Assembly: GCF_004364435.1 (NCBI RefSeq) | Contig: NZ_SOCT01000009.1 | Coordinates: 96,910-160,909, forward strand | Origin: Pseudomonas sp. LP_7_YM | GTDB lineage: Bacteria > Pseudomonadota > Gammaproteobacteria > Pseudomonadales > Pseudomonadaceae | DNA length: 64,000 nucleotides | Direction: 5' to 3' | The notes under the pieces: model-generated | What the model saw: only the letters and a program-made list of their open reading frames with translations | Told to the model about the DNA's origin: nothing | Database searches by the model: none | Made by a program: the position numbers and the translations under genes | Part shown: positions 27,394-36,165 of the stretch, piece after piece | How positions within the stretch are numbered: the first letter of the stretch is position 1 | Layout: every line of letters begins with the position of its first letter

Positions 27394-28114
27394 ATGTCAA
27401 CACCTATAGCGGAGATGTCAAAGTTCGAAGGTATGTCAAAGCTTACCTTTGCTATCACTGCATTTGAAAAAATAAACCGTATGTGACAGGATTTCTTACG
27501 GATAAGCAGCCGCATAGGAATGGATCAGTTTGTCCGTTTGTCGTAGGCGCAATAAGGAGTAATAATATTTATTTTAGCTATGGTAATCATGCCAGTGATT
27601 TAGAGTGGGGTGCGCATATAGATCAATGTGTGTCCTTCATGCAGTCACTCCGAAGCGATCAAACCAAGTATGGGCGTGCAATCATTATCCTGCTGCCTGA
27701 AAATTTTGATATTGAAACATTGCTGAATATACATGTAAGAAATAAGATTAAGTGTGTAATGTCTTTTCTTATGCTGGGCGCTCTTTATAAAGAAAGTAAC
27801 GCTAAAAGTTTGCATTCGGCGGATTTTTTTCCTCTCCGGACGCCCAGCCCAACGCTGTGATTAGAGAAATTACGGCGGGTGATCTCATGTTTCTTGAGCC
27901 CTCACATTATAACGTACTGGCCAGAATGAAATTTTTAAAGTCTTTCATCAAACGATTTTATATCCCGGCAGCATCCCAACATGAACTACTTCAAGTGAAG
28001 CTTGCTCGGAAAAAACTAAATGGGTGCAGGTGGGAGCTATGGCGACATGCATTAAAGCTCATATGTTGTGCGCTGGCAGTAGGTTGCATTATATTTTTCT
28101 GTTTTAGAGGTTGA
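27394..28114 (+). pseudogene. DUF6875-like protein split over three overlapping frames
   Basis: Three open frames follow each other: 27394-27486 (30 aa, MSTPIAEMSKFEG...), 27483-27860 (GTG start, 125 aa) and 27857-28114 (GTG start, 85 aa). Both junctions are four-base GTGA overlaps and both move the frame by -1. Joined, they read as one protein of about 240 residues with PHRNGSVCPFV in the first half, FFPLRTPSPTL then VIREITAGDLMFLEP across the second junction, and a membrane helix at the end (LICCALAVGCIIFFCF). The CPF and PLR segments recall the DUF6875 family, from memory. The first shift could lie at a run of six A (27467-27472). It may be a broken gene or three coupled genes; the continuity favours one former gene. 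Confidence 0.5.
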
Positions 28115-28117
28115 GTG

Positions 28118-29484
28118 ATGATCTGGAAAAACTCCAGCTTTTTATTCGGTGTGATATTGATCCTGGTGCAGCAGGCGTTAAGGGCTGTATCCACCTATCA
28201 ACTGGTGGCGCGGGGAAAGCCTTGGCACTGAATAACCTGGATCTGCTGAAAGATAAAATAATTGCCTTTTTTTTGATCGCTCTTGCCGCCTATGTGGTAA
28301 GCGCTTTCATTGAGTTGGTTGCCGCGCGATTGAAAGCCTGCTTGTGGCGCGACTACGCATGTGCAGTTATTAATAGTGTAGGTAACCAGCAAACATACTC
28401 ATCTGCCAAAAATCGAATGGTAATACAAGGTTGGTTGGGCAGTGAGGCGCCGGCCACAATGGATGGCGCAATTTCGATTTACTATGGCCTCATCAGTGTC
28501 ACTTCAAGTGTCGTGTTTACGCTATATGTTTTCCACGTTTTACTCGGCGGGATTGTCACCCTGCTCATTGCTGCAACCATTTTGGTGTCCTATGTTTTTG
28601 TCAGGGTTGGCAAGGAAAGAATTGGACGCTGGGCAACGGAAATTCAAAGGCGGCGACTTCAGGTGGTCAATGGGATTGACGCTCTTTGGTCCAAGAGTTT
28701 GAACGGAAACTCAGCTATGCGGCTGGAAGCATCTGAGACGTTCCGTACAAGGGCGGATGACTATGCGCTCGGGCGCAGTGCCTACGCCAGGCTTGAGCAG
28801 ACAGTAGCGTGTGGACCAATATTCATCGCAGTAATCGCTCTTGTAAGCTATGTCATTGTTTTTCCCGGGCGCGAGTCAGAGTGGGGGGTAATCATTGCGA
28901 TACTGCCTCGCTCCCTACAGCTGTTCGGTAGTGTGCACTCGATGAGTCTCTATGCGAGTAAATTCATCCTGTACCGAAAAAAGATCAGCAACCTGGCCGG
29001 TTTTTTTGGATCTCTGGATCAGCAACAGTTTAGCGAGCAAATTAAACATCACGAGCTATTGATCAGGGATCTTCATACGGATCAGCTTGTCGAGCCTTCT
29101 CTTTTTCTTAGTCAGTTGTGTGGTTCAACAGTATCGTCTGGACGATTTTTGGTGGTCGGACGAAATGGATCGGGTAAAACCTCGTTGTTAAAAACGATCA
29201 AGTCCATGCTTCCGGAATCGATCCTGCTACTGTCTGATGTTGCGCTTTTTGAGGGGGAGGAGGGGTTGTCCACTGGGGAACAACGCCTATATCAGATTAC
29301 CCAGGCACTGCAGCAAAACTTGAACGTATTATTTTTGGATGAGTGGGATGCCAATCTGGATCCCTGGCACAGGAATGCAATAGACAAGCTGCTTGTCGAG
29401 AGAGCCAATACCCTCCTGATCATTGAAGTCAGACATGACGGTGATCCCCAGCATTATGCGTTGAAGACCCCGTTGAGCTCGTAG
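28118..29484 (+). pseudogene. Peptide-exporter-like ABC transporter with an N-terminal frameshift
   Basis: From 28233 to 29484 one frame encodes most of a fused membrane/ATPase protein: several helices (IIAFFLIALAAYVVSAF, VVFTLYVFHVLLGGIV), then an ATPase with Walker A GRNGSGKTS, a degenerate signature LSTGEQ, Walker B NVLFLDEWDAN and a switch histidine in IIEVRHD. The natural start appears to be ATG 28118 with AGAGG seven bases upstream; that frame gives a first helix (SSFLFGVILILVQQALRAVS) but stops at 28229-28231. A -1 shift between about 28202 and 28231 would join the two. There is no C39 peptidase domain. The fused layout recalls cyclic-peptide exporters of the PvdE/SyrD type, tentatively. 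Confidence 0.6.
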
Positions 29485-29968
29485 CGATGCAAAACTTCCG
29501 CGTCGTCTTGACCCTATCCTCGCTACACGACAGCTGGTGGTTGTCCGCGATAGACCCCTTACTCCGCCTCAGCAGCGCAATGCTGTGAGCGCCATCCTGC
29601 TGCGCGAAGCAGGTTCACACGTTCAATGACAGGCTCCGCCGCTCGGGCCCGAGCAGATATGCCGCCATCACGACTTGCGTGCGAGGTAGTATCAGCATCC
29701 GGCCACCGCGGGAAACACTGCGCGAAGGCTGCAGGGCTTCGAATATTTCGGAATTGGCGTGGTGCTGTGCCTGCTGATTTACGGCAAGAACTTCTTCAAG
29801 GGCGAAGTGGACGGCACCTTTGCCAGAGACTTGATAGCGCCCGATGCCAAGCCCGTTGCCAACGCCGAACGCCTCAAGGAAGACGCGTTGGTGGATTGAT
29901 ACGGCCCGGCCCTTTGAGGTCTGAGCCTGGCACAAGCCGGGCTCAGGTGTCGCAAGGCCTTGCCAGGC
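29485..29968. other. Right junction of the accessory island
   Basis: No intact gene. The frame 29690-29899 on the plus strand reads as the tail of a membrane protein (GIGVVLCLLIYGKNFFKGEV, ending ALVD) with no start or ribosome binding site, so it is probably a remnant whose parent I do not recognise. Composition is back to core-like here. A hairpin at 29921-29946 close to the end of gspD is listed separately. Confidence 0.45.
29921..29946 (-). terminator. Probable terminator of the gsp operon
   Basis: CTGAGCCTGGC and GCCGGGCTCAG pair over 11 bp (one G-T) around an ACAA loop, 23 bases beyond the gspD stop on the minus strand. There is no clear T run, so it may be a weak terminator or 3' stabiliser. 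Confidence 0.5.
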
Positions 29969-32302
29969 TTACATGGGCTGCACGCTCTGCGCAGGTCTGA
30001 TCAATTGCAACTGCTGGCGGTAATCATCCGTCACTTGTCGCGCTTGACTGCTGCTGGTGACAACTCGCGGCGTGATCAGCACGATCAACTCCGTGCGCTT
30101 CTTGGTCTTGCTGGTGTTGCCGAACAGCCAGCGCAGGCCAGGTACGCGTCCCAGGTAAGGCACTGCCGACACCGTGTCGCTGTTGTCCTGCTTGATCAAC
30201 CCGCCCAGCAACACGGTCTGTCCACTTTGTACCGCGACCTGGGTCGACACCGACCGGGTAGAGATGCGCGGGTTGCCGTTGGTGTCGGTGGTCGCGGTGC
30301 TGTCGGCATCGCTGACCTGCTGCTGGATATCCATGTACACAAGGCCACCCGGGTTGATGCGCGGCACGACATCCAGAATCACCCCGGTCTGCACGTATTC
30401 GACGCTGCTCAGCGTGGTGTCCGATGTACTGGTGTTGACGGTGGTCTGGCTGATCGGAATGTTGTCGCCTACCTGAATCTGCGCCTGCTGATTGTTCATC
30501 ACCACCAGCGACGGCGCCGACAGCACTTGCGTGCGCCCGCTGGTTTCCAGGGCGTGCAGGGCAAACTGCAAATTGCTGCTGACGAATGAATAGAACAGCG
30601 AATCCGTCGTACCCAACCCGGCACCGCCCCCGCCCAGCGCGCCTTGACTGCCTGTCGTGTTGGCAACGGTGGTGCTGGTGGAATTACCCGCCAGACGCCC
30701 CAGATACCACTGCACGCCCAGGTCCAGCTCACCGCTGAGGTTGACTTCCAGAATGCGGGTCTCGATCTGCACCTGCAGCGGCGCGTTATCCAGACGTTTG
30801 ATGGCTGCTTCGATCTCTGCCCATTGCGCAGGACGGGTGCGAACCAGCAACTGATTGCTGCTCTTCTGGGCGGTGATACGCGTGCTATCGTCCAGACGCT
30901 GGCTGGCGGCGGCAGTGCCTGTGCCGCCCGTGCCGCCTGTGCTCTGGTCTGCGGTGCTGCTGTCGGCGCTTTCATCGGCGTCGTCGTTGTCCGAGTCGTC
31001 GCTGCCCTGTTGCAGGCCGGCCTGACTGTTGCCGCTGCCCGTGGTCGAGCCCAGGCCTTGGCCCGTTCCCCCCATGCCGGTTCCGCTCATGCTGCCCACG
31101 CCCGAGCCGCTGCTGGTGCTGCTGCCGTTAAGTGAAGACAAGGAGCGGGTGCGCAGGCCCGGCGCCACTTTGGCGGCCGTATCGTCCTTGATCTGCCCGT
31201 TGCCGTAGATCTGCCGCAAGTACTTGGCCAGATCGGACGCCTTCATGTTGCGCACGTCATAGACGTACATTTGCGGCTCGTTGCCGCCGCCTTCATCAAT
31301 GGTGTGAATCCAGTCGCCGACTTCACTCAGGTAAGCGGGCTGCGCGGAAATGGCCACCACCGAATTGGTCCGTTCGATCGGCAGAAAACGCACCATGCCC
31401 GCCAGGGGCATGCCGCTGTTAGGGCCGAACATCTTCTGAAGCTCTGGCATCAGCTCGCCGACGGTGGCGCGTTGCAAGCCGTACACACCGATCGACATAC
31501 CTTTGAGCCAGTCCACGTCGAAGGTGTCGATGGTGTCCTGATAATTGGCCAACTCGTCCGGTGTGCCTGCGAGGCTGAGCACGTTGCGCGCTGGATCGAC
31601 CAGCAGAAACGCGTTGTCACGGGCAAAGGGCTTGAGCAGCTTCTGCATCTCGGTGGCCGAGATATAGCGCAGCGGGTAGAGGCGCGCCGACAAACCGCTG
31701 GCGGGCCTGGACACCGGCATCTCGGGCACCAGCTTACCGGCCACTGCCTGATTCGCTGGCAGGATCACATAGCGATCACCCTGGCGGATCATGGCATTGT
31801 CGGTCCACGACAGCAGGGTCTCCAGAATCGATAGCGCCTGTTGCTTGTTGACCGCCTGCGAGGTGGAAAAGCTGACGTCGCCTTTCACGCCTTGGGCGAT
31901 GCTGTAGTTCTCATGCAGCAAGTCACCCATCACGCTGTTGATGACGGCTTCGATGGGCTGATTGGTGAAGTTGAAAACGATGTCGGCCTTGGCATCGGCA
32001 GTGCCTTGCGCATTGGGCACGGCTTTGGCCGAGCCGGGGCCGTGGACGAAGGTCTGGCTGCCGCGGATGATCTGCCGGCGGGCCGATGCGGTGGCTGGCG
32101 CCGCCGCCGGGTTCGCTGCGACGACGGGTGCGTCGCTCACAGGGGCGCGCTGCGAACCTGTGCCATTGAGTGCTTCCTGCATCAGGGCCGGGTCGTTGTC
32201 GAAACGCTCCGGGGTAGAGGCGCAACCGGCCAGTGCCACGGCGGTGGCCAGGCACAGCAGCGGGCTGCGCAAACGGGAAAACTCAGGGTAGCGATTGTTC
32301 AT
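29969..32302 (-). CDS. gspD: Type II secretion secretin GspD (lipoprotein, HxcQ-like)
   Basis: The outer-membrane gate of the type II secretion system. The 777-residue protein begins with a lipoprotein signal (PLLCLATAVALAGC, lipid cysteine at residue 27), then N domains (TNQPIEAVINSVMGDLLHENY), a long Gly/Ser/Asp-rich insert (about residues 385-465) and the secretin core (VQIETRILEVNLSGELDLGVQW ... VLLGGLIKQDN ... ELIVLITPRVV). A lipidated secretin is known in the P. aeruginosa Hxc system, where it self-inserts without a pilotin; no separate pilotin gene is seen here. It is the last gene of the operon, overlapping the previous one by four bases. Confidence 0.95.
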   Translation of the reverse strand: MNNRYPEFSRLRSPLLCLATAVALAGCASTPERFDNDPALMQEALNGTGSQRAPVSDAPVVAANPAAAPATASARRQIIRGSQTFVHGPGSAKAVPNAQGTADAKADIVFNFTNQPIEAVINSVMGDLLHENYSIAQGVKGDVSFSTSQAVNKQQALSILETLLSWTDNAMIRQGDRYVILPANQAVAGKLVPEMPVSRPASGLSARLYPLRYISATEMQKLLKPFARDNAFLLVDPARNVLSLAGTPDELANYQDTIDTFDVDWLKGMSIGVYGLQRATVGELMPELQKMFGPNSGMPLAGMVRFLPIERTNSVVAISAQPAYLSEVGDWIHTIDEGGGNEPQMYVYDVRNMKASDLAKYLRQIYGNGQIKDDTAAKVAPGLRTRSLSSLNGSSTSSGSGVGSMSGTGMGGTGQGLGSTTGSGNSQAGLQQGSDDSDNDDADESADSSTADQSTGGTGGTGTAAASQRLDDSTRITAQKSSNQLLVRTRPAQWAEIEAAIKRLDNAPLQVQIETRILEVNLSGELDLGVQWYLGRLAGNSTSTTVANTTGSQGALGGGGAGLGTTDSLFYSFVSSNLQFALHALETSGRTQVLSAPSLVVMNNQQAQIQVGDNIPISQTTVNTSTSDTTLSSVEYVQTGVILDVVPRINPGGLVYMDIQQQVSDADSTATTDTNGNPRISTRSVSTQVAVQSGQTVLLGGLIKQDNSDTVSAVPYLGRVPGLRWLFGNTSKTKKRTELIVLITPRVVTSSSQARQVTDDYRQQLQLIRPAQSVQPM

Positions 32303-32814
32303 GGTGTGGGTACGTTTGGAAGAGTAATGGGATGTGCTTTTGATGGCGGAGGAAGGCGAAGCAGGGTCAGGCGCAGTTGGCGAGTCTGGCCTTGACCGGT
32401 AAAGGTGGCTTGCTGCGGGGTGACGCCGGTCAGGGTCCAGCCACTGTCCAATGCGCTACCGACCGCAAGCTTTATGTTGCGTTTGTCCGGTAATTGCAGC
32501 AGCACCCACTGGGCCTGGCCGTCGATGATCACCCCGGTCAGACGCGTGCCGTCCAGCGAAGAGGTGCCGGCAGTGCCGTTGACCGGATCAGGCTGGCGAT
32601 CAGGGCTGAACATCGATTGCTGCCACGTCAGTGCCAGCGCTTGCGCAGGCATGTCTGCCATTGGCGCAGGTGCCGCCACGTTGACTGTCTCGCGGGCCTG
32701 GCTGGGCGGTAACCAGGACGCGGACTGCCCTGCGCCGCTTGCCAGGCTCACCGCTGCACCCGCCAGCAAAGCGGCGGAGCCCAACAGGCCGAGGGTCAGG
32801 ATGTCGAGCTTCAT
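32299..32814 (-). CDS. Type II secretion protein GspC/GspN-like
   Basis: A 171-residue bitopic protein: one N-terminal helix (ILTLGLLGSAALLAGAAVSL), a Pro/Ala linker and a small domain (LTGVIIDGQAQWVLLQLPDK ... VTPQQATFTGQGQTRQLRL) that resembles the homology region of GspC, which contacts the secretin. There is no PDZ domain, so GspN or a short GspC are both possible. It lies directly before gspD with ATGA overlaps on both sides, which fits a secretin-coupling role. Confidence 0.7.
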   Translation of the reverse strand: MKLDILTLGLLGSAALLAGAAVSLASGAGQSASWLPPSQARETVNVAAPAPMADMPAQALALTWQQSMFSPDRQPDPVNGTAGTSSLDGTRLTGVIIDGQAQWVLLQLPDKRNIKLAVGSALDSGWTLTGVTPQQATFTGQGQTRQLRLTLLRLPPPSKAHPITLPNVPTP

Positions 32815-33452
32815 GCTTCAGGCTCCTTGGGCGCAGATGAAGGTGCCGGAGGTTGTGCAGCCTTGGCCTGTTGCAGATAGCCGCGTAAAAGCAGATGCAC
32901 TTGTAGACGGCCTGCAGCTCCTCTGGACGGTGCTGTCGTCGCGCGGCGAATGCTCAGGTTGTCGATGAACAGAAACGGCTGGGCGTATTCCAGTTCGTGC
33001 AGCAGGTTGGTCAGCGGCTCCATGGCGCATTCCAGCGTCAGGCTGACCTTCACCTGTCGATAGGGCTCGGCACTGTCCGACTCCGGCATGATCGGCATGC
33101 GTTGCGTCACTTCGCAGCCAGGGCCTTCATTGGCATGGGCCTTGACCTTGTCCAGCGTGCGCTGCATCAATTCGGCGGCCACGGCGCTGGGGTCTTCGCC
33201 GGGCAACAGGCTGCTGCGGCTGGAAGGATCGCGGCGGGCTGCCTGTAATTGCTGCTGCAGCGTCTCGCGTTGGTCCACGACCCCGGCGTAACGCTGCTGC
33301 TGTTCGCGCAGCGTGTCGGCCTGGTCCTCTAACGCCAGCAAGGGGTCGAGGAACCAGCTTTGCACCAACAGCCACCATGCGGCTGCCAGCACGAAGGCCA
33401 GGCCAATGAGTGCGGCGCCGCGTCGCTCGCGGGCGCTGAGATCACGACGCAT
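32811..33452 (-). CDS. gspM: Type II secretion inner-membrane protein GspM (PilO-like)
   Basis: A 213-residue bitopic protein with a helix near the N-terminus (RGAALIGLAFVLAAAWWLL), a coiled-coil stretch (ALEDQADTLREQQQRYAGVVDQRETLQQQLQAARR) and a ferredoxin-like periplasmic domain (PLTNLLHELEYAQPFLFIDNLSIRR). This is the PilO/GspM layout, part of the inner-membrane platform with GspL. Its start lies inside the end of gspL. Confidence 0.85.
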   Translation of the reverse strand: MRRDLSARERRGAALIGLAFVLAAAWWLLVQSWFLDPLLALEDQADTLREQQQRYAGVVDQRETLQQQLQAARRDPSSRSSLLPGEDPSAVAAELMQRTLDKVKAHANEGPGCEVTQRMPIMPESDSAEPYRQVKVSLTLECAMEPLTNLLHELEYAQPFLFIDNLSIRRATTAPSRGAAGRLQVHLLLRGYLQQAKAAQPPAPSSAPKEPEA

Positions 33453-34473
33453 CGGCGGCCTCCCGGTGTAATTGGGCGCGCAGTGAAAAGTGTTCTTTCC
33501 CGGTCTGCGCGTCGGGCTGGATGATGCCCTGGAACTGCACGTCGCGAAGGGTCTTGCAGCCTTTCATGCGGCTGATCAAGGCGCTGGCTCCGGCGCTCTG
33601 ACCCGTAATGGAAACCGCGCCGCTGTCCGATATTTCCAGCTGCTCCACCCACGTGTCGGCGCCCAGGCAGCCGGTCAGGTCCACCAGCACGCTGCTCAGC
33701 GTCGGCTGGGCAGCCTTCTGCTGGGCCAGATAGCGCGCGGCACCTTGCGTATTGCTCAGTTCACGACGCAACTCCTGTACCTGCTGCACCTGCGTGCGCT
33801 GTTGCTCGACACTGTGCTGCATGTTCAGAACCATGGCCGAGCGAGCATCCAACCACAGCACCATGCAGGTCAGCAGCAAGACGCCACAGGCCCAGCCCAG
33901 ATAACGTGGCAGACGCGCACTGCGTACGCGTGGCGGTTTGAGCCCGGCGGGCAATAAGTCGATGCCCAGCGGCTGGCCGTCGGCGTTGCGGCAATCCACG
34001 CGGTGCAAGACCAGCGCTTGTTCTGCGCAGCTGTCCAGAATCGTCTGCAAACGCTCACGCAGGATGGCAACCAGTAGCACCTGCGCCAGGGTTTTGCCTT
34101 TGCCGAGCACCCGCGCAACGTACTGCATCTGCTCACGCGGGTAGGGGGTGTATTTGTCCAGTTCGAAGCCGACCACGCTGTGCAGATCGCGCAGGGCAGC
34201 CAGCGGCAGTTGCAGTGGCTGCGCCAAAACCATGCTGGCCGGTAACAGCAAAACCAAGCGTTCGCCTGCATGCGGATGAAACGAGGCGGGCAGCGGCCAG
34301 CCGACCTGCTGTTCGCGAACCTGCGGCAGCAAGCGGGCGCGCGCACTCACTGGCAGCAGCGCTTGCAGTTCGCGCAGCCAGGCTTGCCAGAGACGTTGCG
34401 CCGGGCTGTCGCGCCAATGTCGCTGCACCCGGGAGAGCAGGGGCGTCAGACGCTGTAAAAGTAATTGCTTCAT
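33442..34473 (-). CDS. gspL: Type II secretion inner-membrane protein GspL (PilM/PilN-like)
   Basis: A 343-residue protein with a cytoplasmic actin-like part (LQLPLAALRDLHSVVGFELDKYTPYPREQ), a membrane helix (LGWACGVLLLTCMVLWL, about residue 195) and a periplasmic PilN-like part with a coiled coil (QHSVEQQRTQVQQVQELRREL). GspL anchors the ATPase GspE to the membrane and partners GspM. I use the ATG at 34473, which overlaps the gspK stop as ATGA, instead of a start 83 codons earlier that lies inside gspK. Confidence 0.85.
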   Translation of the reverse strand: MKQLLLQRLTPLLSRVQRHWRDSPAQRLWQAWLRELQALLPVSARARLLPQVREQQVGWPLPASFHPHAGERLVLLLPASMVLAQPLQLPLAALRDLHSVVGFELDKYTPYPREQMQYVARVLGKGKTLAQVLLVAILRERLQTILDSCAEQALVLHRVDCRNADGQPLGIDLLPAGLKPPRVRSARLPRYLGWACGVLLLTCMVLWLDARSAMVLNMQHSVEQQRTQVQQVQELRRELSNTQGAARYLAQQKAAQPTLSSVLVDLTGCLGADTWVEQLEISDSGAVSITGQSAGASALISRMKGCKTLRDVQFQGIIQPDAQTGKEHFSLRAQLHREAADAS

Positions 34474-35192
34474 TCTTGCCAGCGCAGGACCCGGTAAGGT
34501 CGAGTCCCCTCCTTCGATGGGTTCAGTAAGAGCGTGACGCTTAGCGTCGTGGTGTGTCCGCCGGGCAATGTCGCCTGACTGCTGATGGTGATCACGGGAC
34601 CTGCATCCCGGGTGAAGCCTGCGACCTGCGGCAGGCTCAACGCGCGGCGCAGCCAGGCCGAGGCCATGCGCGCATCCGGCATCGTTTGGCCGCTCCATAG
34701 GGTCACGTTGTCGGCCGCGCACTGATACAGCGGTTGGGTCATGCCGGACAGCTCGCGCAGTTCTTCGATCATGCGCAACGGCGCACGCCCGCTACCGCGA
34801 CGTTGCTCCAGTGACTGCGCCATTCGCTGCGACAGCTCCGGCGCTGCCCCGCACGCCATTACCAGATGCGCGAACGCCTCGGCCGGGGCGGTGTTCAAAT
34901 CCAGCTTGCCTTTCTCGCTGTTCAGGCTGACCGCCAGTTGCGCATCGTCAAAGCGCAACTCATGGGCCTGACCGTCGGCAATCCAATGCCGCTCGGGATC
35001 GCGGTCCAGTTGCGCCAGCACCGCCATGCCGATACCCGCCTGAGCGGCCAGCAATGACTGAGTCTGTTGCCGCTGCCACAGTGCCTGACAGTTCTGCAGG
35101 TGCACCCAGCCCAGCAATCCGGCCAGCAAGGTGCTCAGCAGCGCCAGTACCCACAGCACCAGCAGCAGCGCGACGCCGCGTTGGCGCTTCAT
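34470..35192 (-). CDS. gspK: Type II secretion minor pseudopilin GspK
   Basis: GspK caps the pseudopilus tip with GspI and GspJ. The 240-residue protein has the prepilin-like N-terminus MKRQRGVALLLVLWVLALLS without the usual Glu+5, as is normal for GspK, and the GspK domain with KLDLNTAPAEAFAHLV and ELRELSGMTQPLYQ. The ATG at 35192 overlaps the gspJ stop as ATGA; an upstream in-frame start is rejected. Confidence 0.9.
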   Translation of the reverse strand: MKRQRGVALLLVLWVLALLSTLLAGLLGWVHLQNCQALWQRQQTQSLLAAQAGIGMAVLAQLDRDPERHWIADGQAHELRFDDAQLAVSLNSEKGKLDLNTAPAEAFAHLVMACGAAPELSQRMAQSLEQRRGSGRAPLRMIEELRELSGMTQPLYQCAADNVTLWSGQTMPDARMASAWLRRALSLPQVAGFTRDAGPVITISSQATLPGGHTTTLSVTLLLNPSKEGTRPYRVLRWQE

Positions 35193-35800
35193 AGCGCATG
35201 GGCCTCGCCGGACAAGTCCAGGCGCACGGCAATGCTCTGCATCGGCCAAGGCACGGGACCTGAAAGCTGAGCATTGATACGCACGCCAAGCGGCAGGCGC
35301 CCCGGCCACGGCCACTGGTCCAGCCAGCCACTGGCCTCACCCTTGGGCGATACGCCGCGGTAGCTGAACTGCACGCTCTGCACCTGATGCAGCAGCACTT
35401 GCGGTTCATCCATCGGCAGCAATGCCTGACCTTGCAGGCGCTCCAGACTGACCTGCAAGCGGTGGCCGGCGGCCAGCGCCAGGCTGTAGCGATACAAGCC
35501 TCCCCCCAGCGTTGCCGGCAGCGGCGCGTAGAACGTCATGCTCTGCGCATCGCCTGTGAATATCGGGGACTGTTCAGCGCCCGGCGCACCTGCTGCCAGG
35601 GGCAACGCCTGACCCACTACGCGATGCAGAAAATTCTGCGTCGAGCGCACTTCGTCCAGACGCGTGCTGTAGCGCTCAGCCTTGGCCATGGCGCGATTGG
35701 CACCAGTGATGGCGGCGCCGATCAGGGTCAGCAGCACGCCCAGCAGGCTGATCACCACCAGTACTTCGAGCAACGTGAAGCCCTGCATTCGGCGTGTCAT
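35189..35800 (-). CDS. gspJ: Type II secretion minor pseudopilin GspJ
   Basis: A 203-residue minor pseudopilin with the cleavage signature MQGFTLLEVLVVISLLGVLL (cut before F, Glu+5). The rest is a GspJ-type globular domain (LGGGLYRYSLALAAG, VQSVQFSYRGVSPKGEASGW). It forms the tip complex with GspI and GspK and is linked to both neighbours by ATGA overlaps. Confidence 0.9.
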   Translation of the reverse strand: MTRRMQGFTLLEVLVVISLLGVLLTLIGAAITGANRAMAKAERYSTRLDEVRSTQNFLHRVVGQALPLAAGAPGAEQSPIFTGDAQSMTFYAPLPATLGGGLYRYSLALAAGHRLQVSLERLQGQALLPMDEPQVLLHQVQSVQFSYRGVSPKGEASGWLDQWPWPGRLPLGVRINAQLSGPVPWPMQSIAVRLDLSGEAHAL

Positions 35801-36165
35801 CGAGTGGCCCCCGAACCCGCGCTGCGCACTTGGAGACTGCTGAAGTGCGCCTGGCGGGCTCCATCACTGACTAACAAGTTCAGGCGCCACGCCTGTGCCG
35901 AGACATTGCCGGCAGGCAGGCTGCTCACATCCAGTTGCCACTTCACGCCGCTCCAATGGCCTTCGGTACGTCCTGATTCCAGGCGACCGGCGCTGGCTTC
36001 ATCCATCAATGAGCGCGCCGCCAGACTCAATCGGTCACTGCGCTGCGCCTGCTGCAACGCTCGCGCGCTTTGCCCGAATGCGACCACCAGCACGCTGCTG
36101 CACAGCGCCAGCACAGCCAGTGCAGCGAGCATTTCCAACAACGTAAAGCCGCGCTGGGCGGTCAA
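35797..36165 (-). CDS. gspI: Type II secretion minor pseudopilin GspI
   Basis: A 122-residue minor pseudopilin with the signature QRGFTLLEMLAALAVLALCS. I place the start at TTG 36165 (reading LTAQRGFTLLEM), which gives the standard four-base TTGA overlap with the gspH stop; the longer reading to 36219 would run 58 bases into gspH. GspI nucleates the pseudopilus tip with GspJ and GspK. Confidence 0.85.
   Translation of the reverse strand: MTAQRGFTLLEMLAALAVLALCSSVLVVAFGQSARALQQAQRSDRLSLAARSLMDEASAGRLESGRTEGHWSGVKWQLDVSSLPAGNVSAQAWRLNLLVSDGARQAHFSSLQVRSAGSGATR

Noticed and set aside
28111..28231. TTG start of the ABC transporter giving MSDDLEKLQLFIRCD
   Set aside because: That N-terminus has no membrane helix, while the frame from ATG 28118 gives a proper first helix and ribosome binding site; the TTG reading is the wrong frame before a shift.
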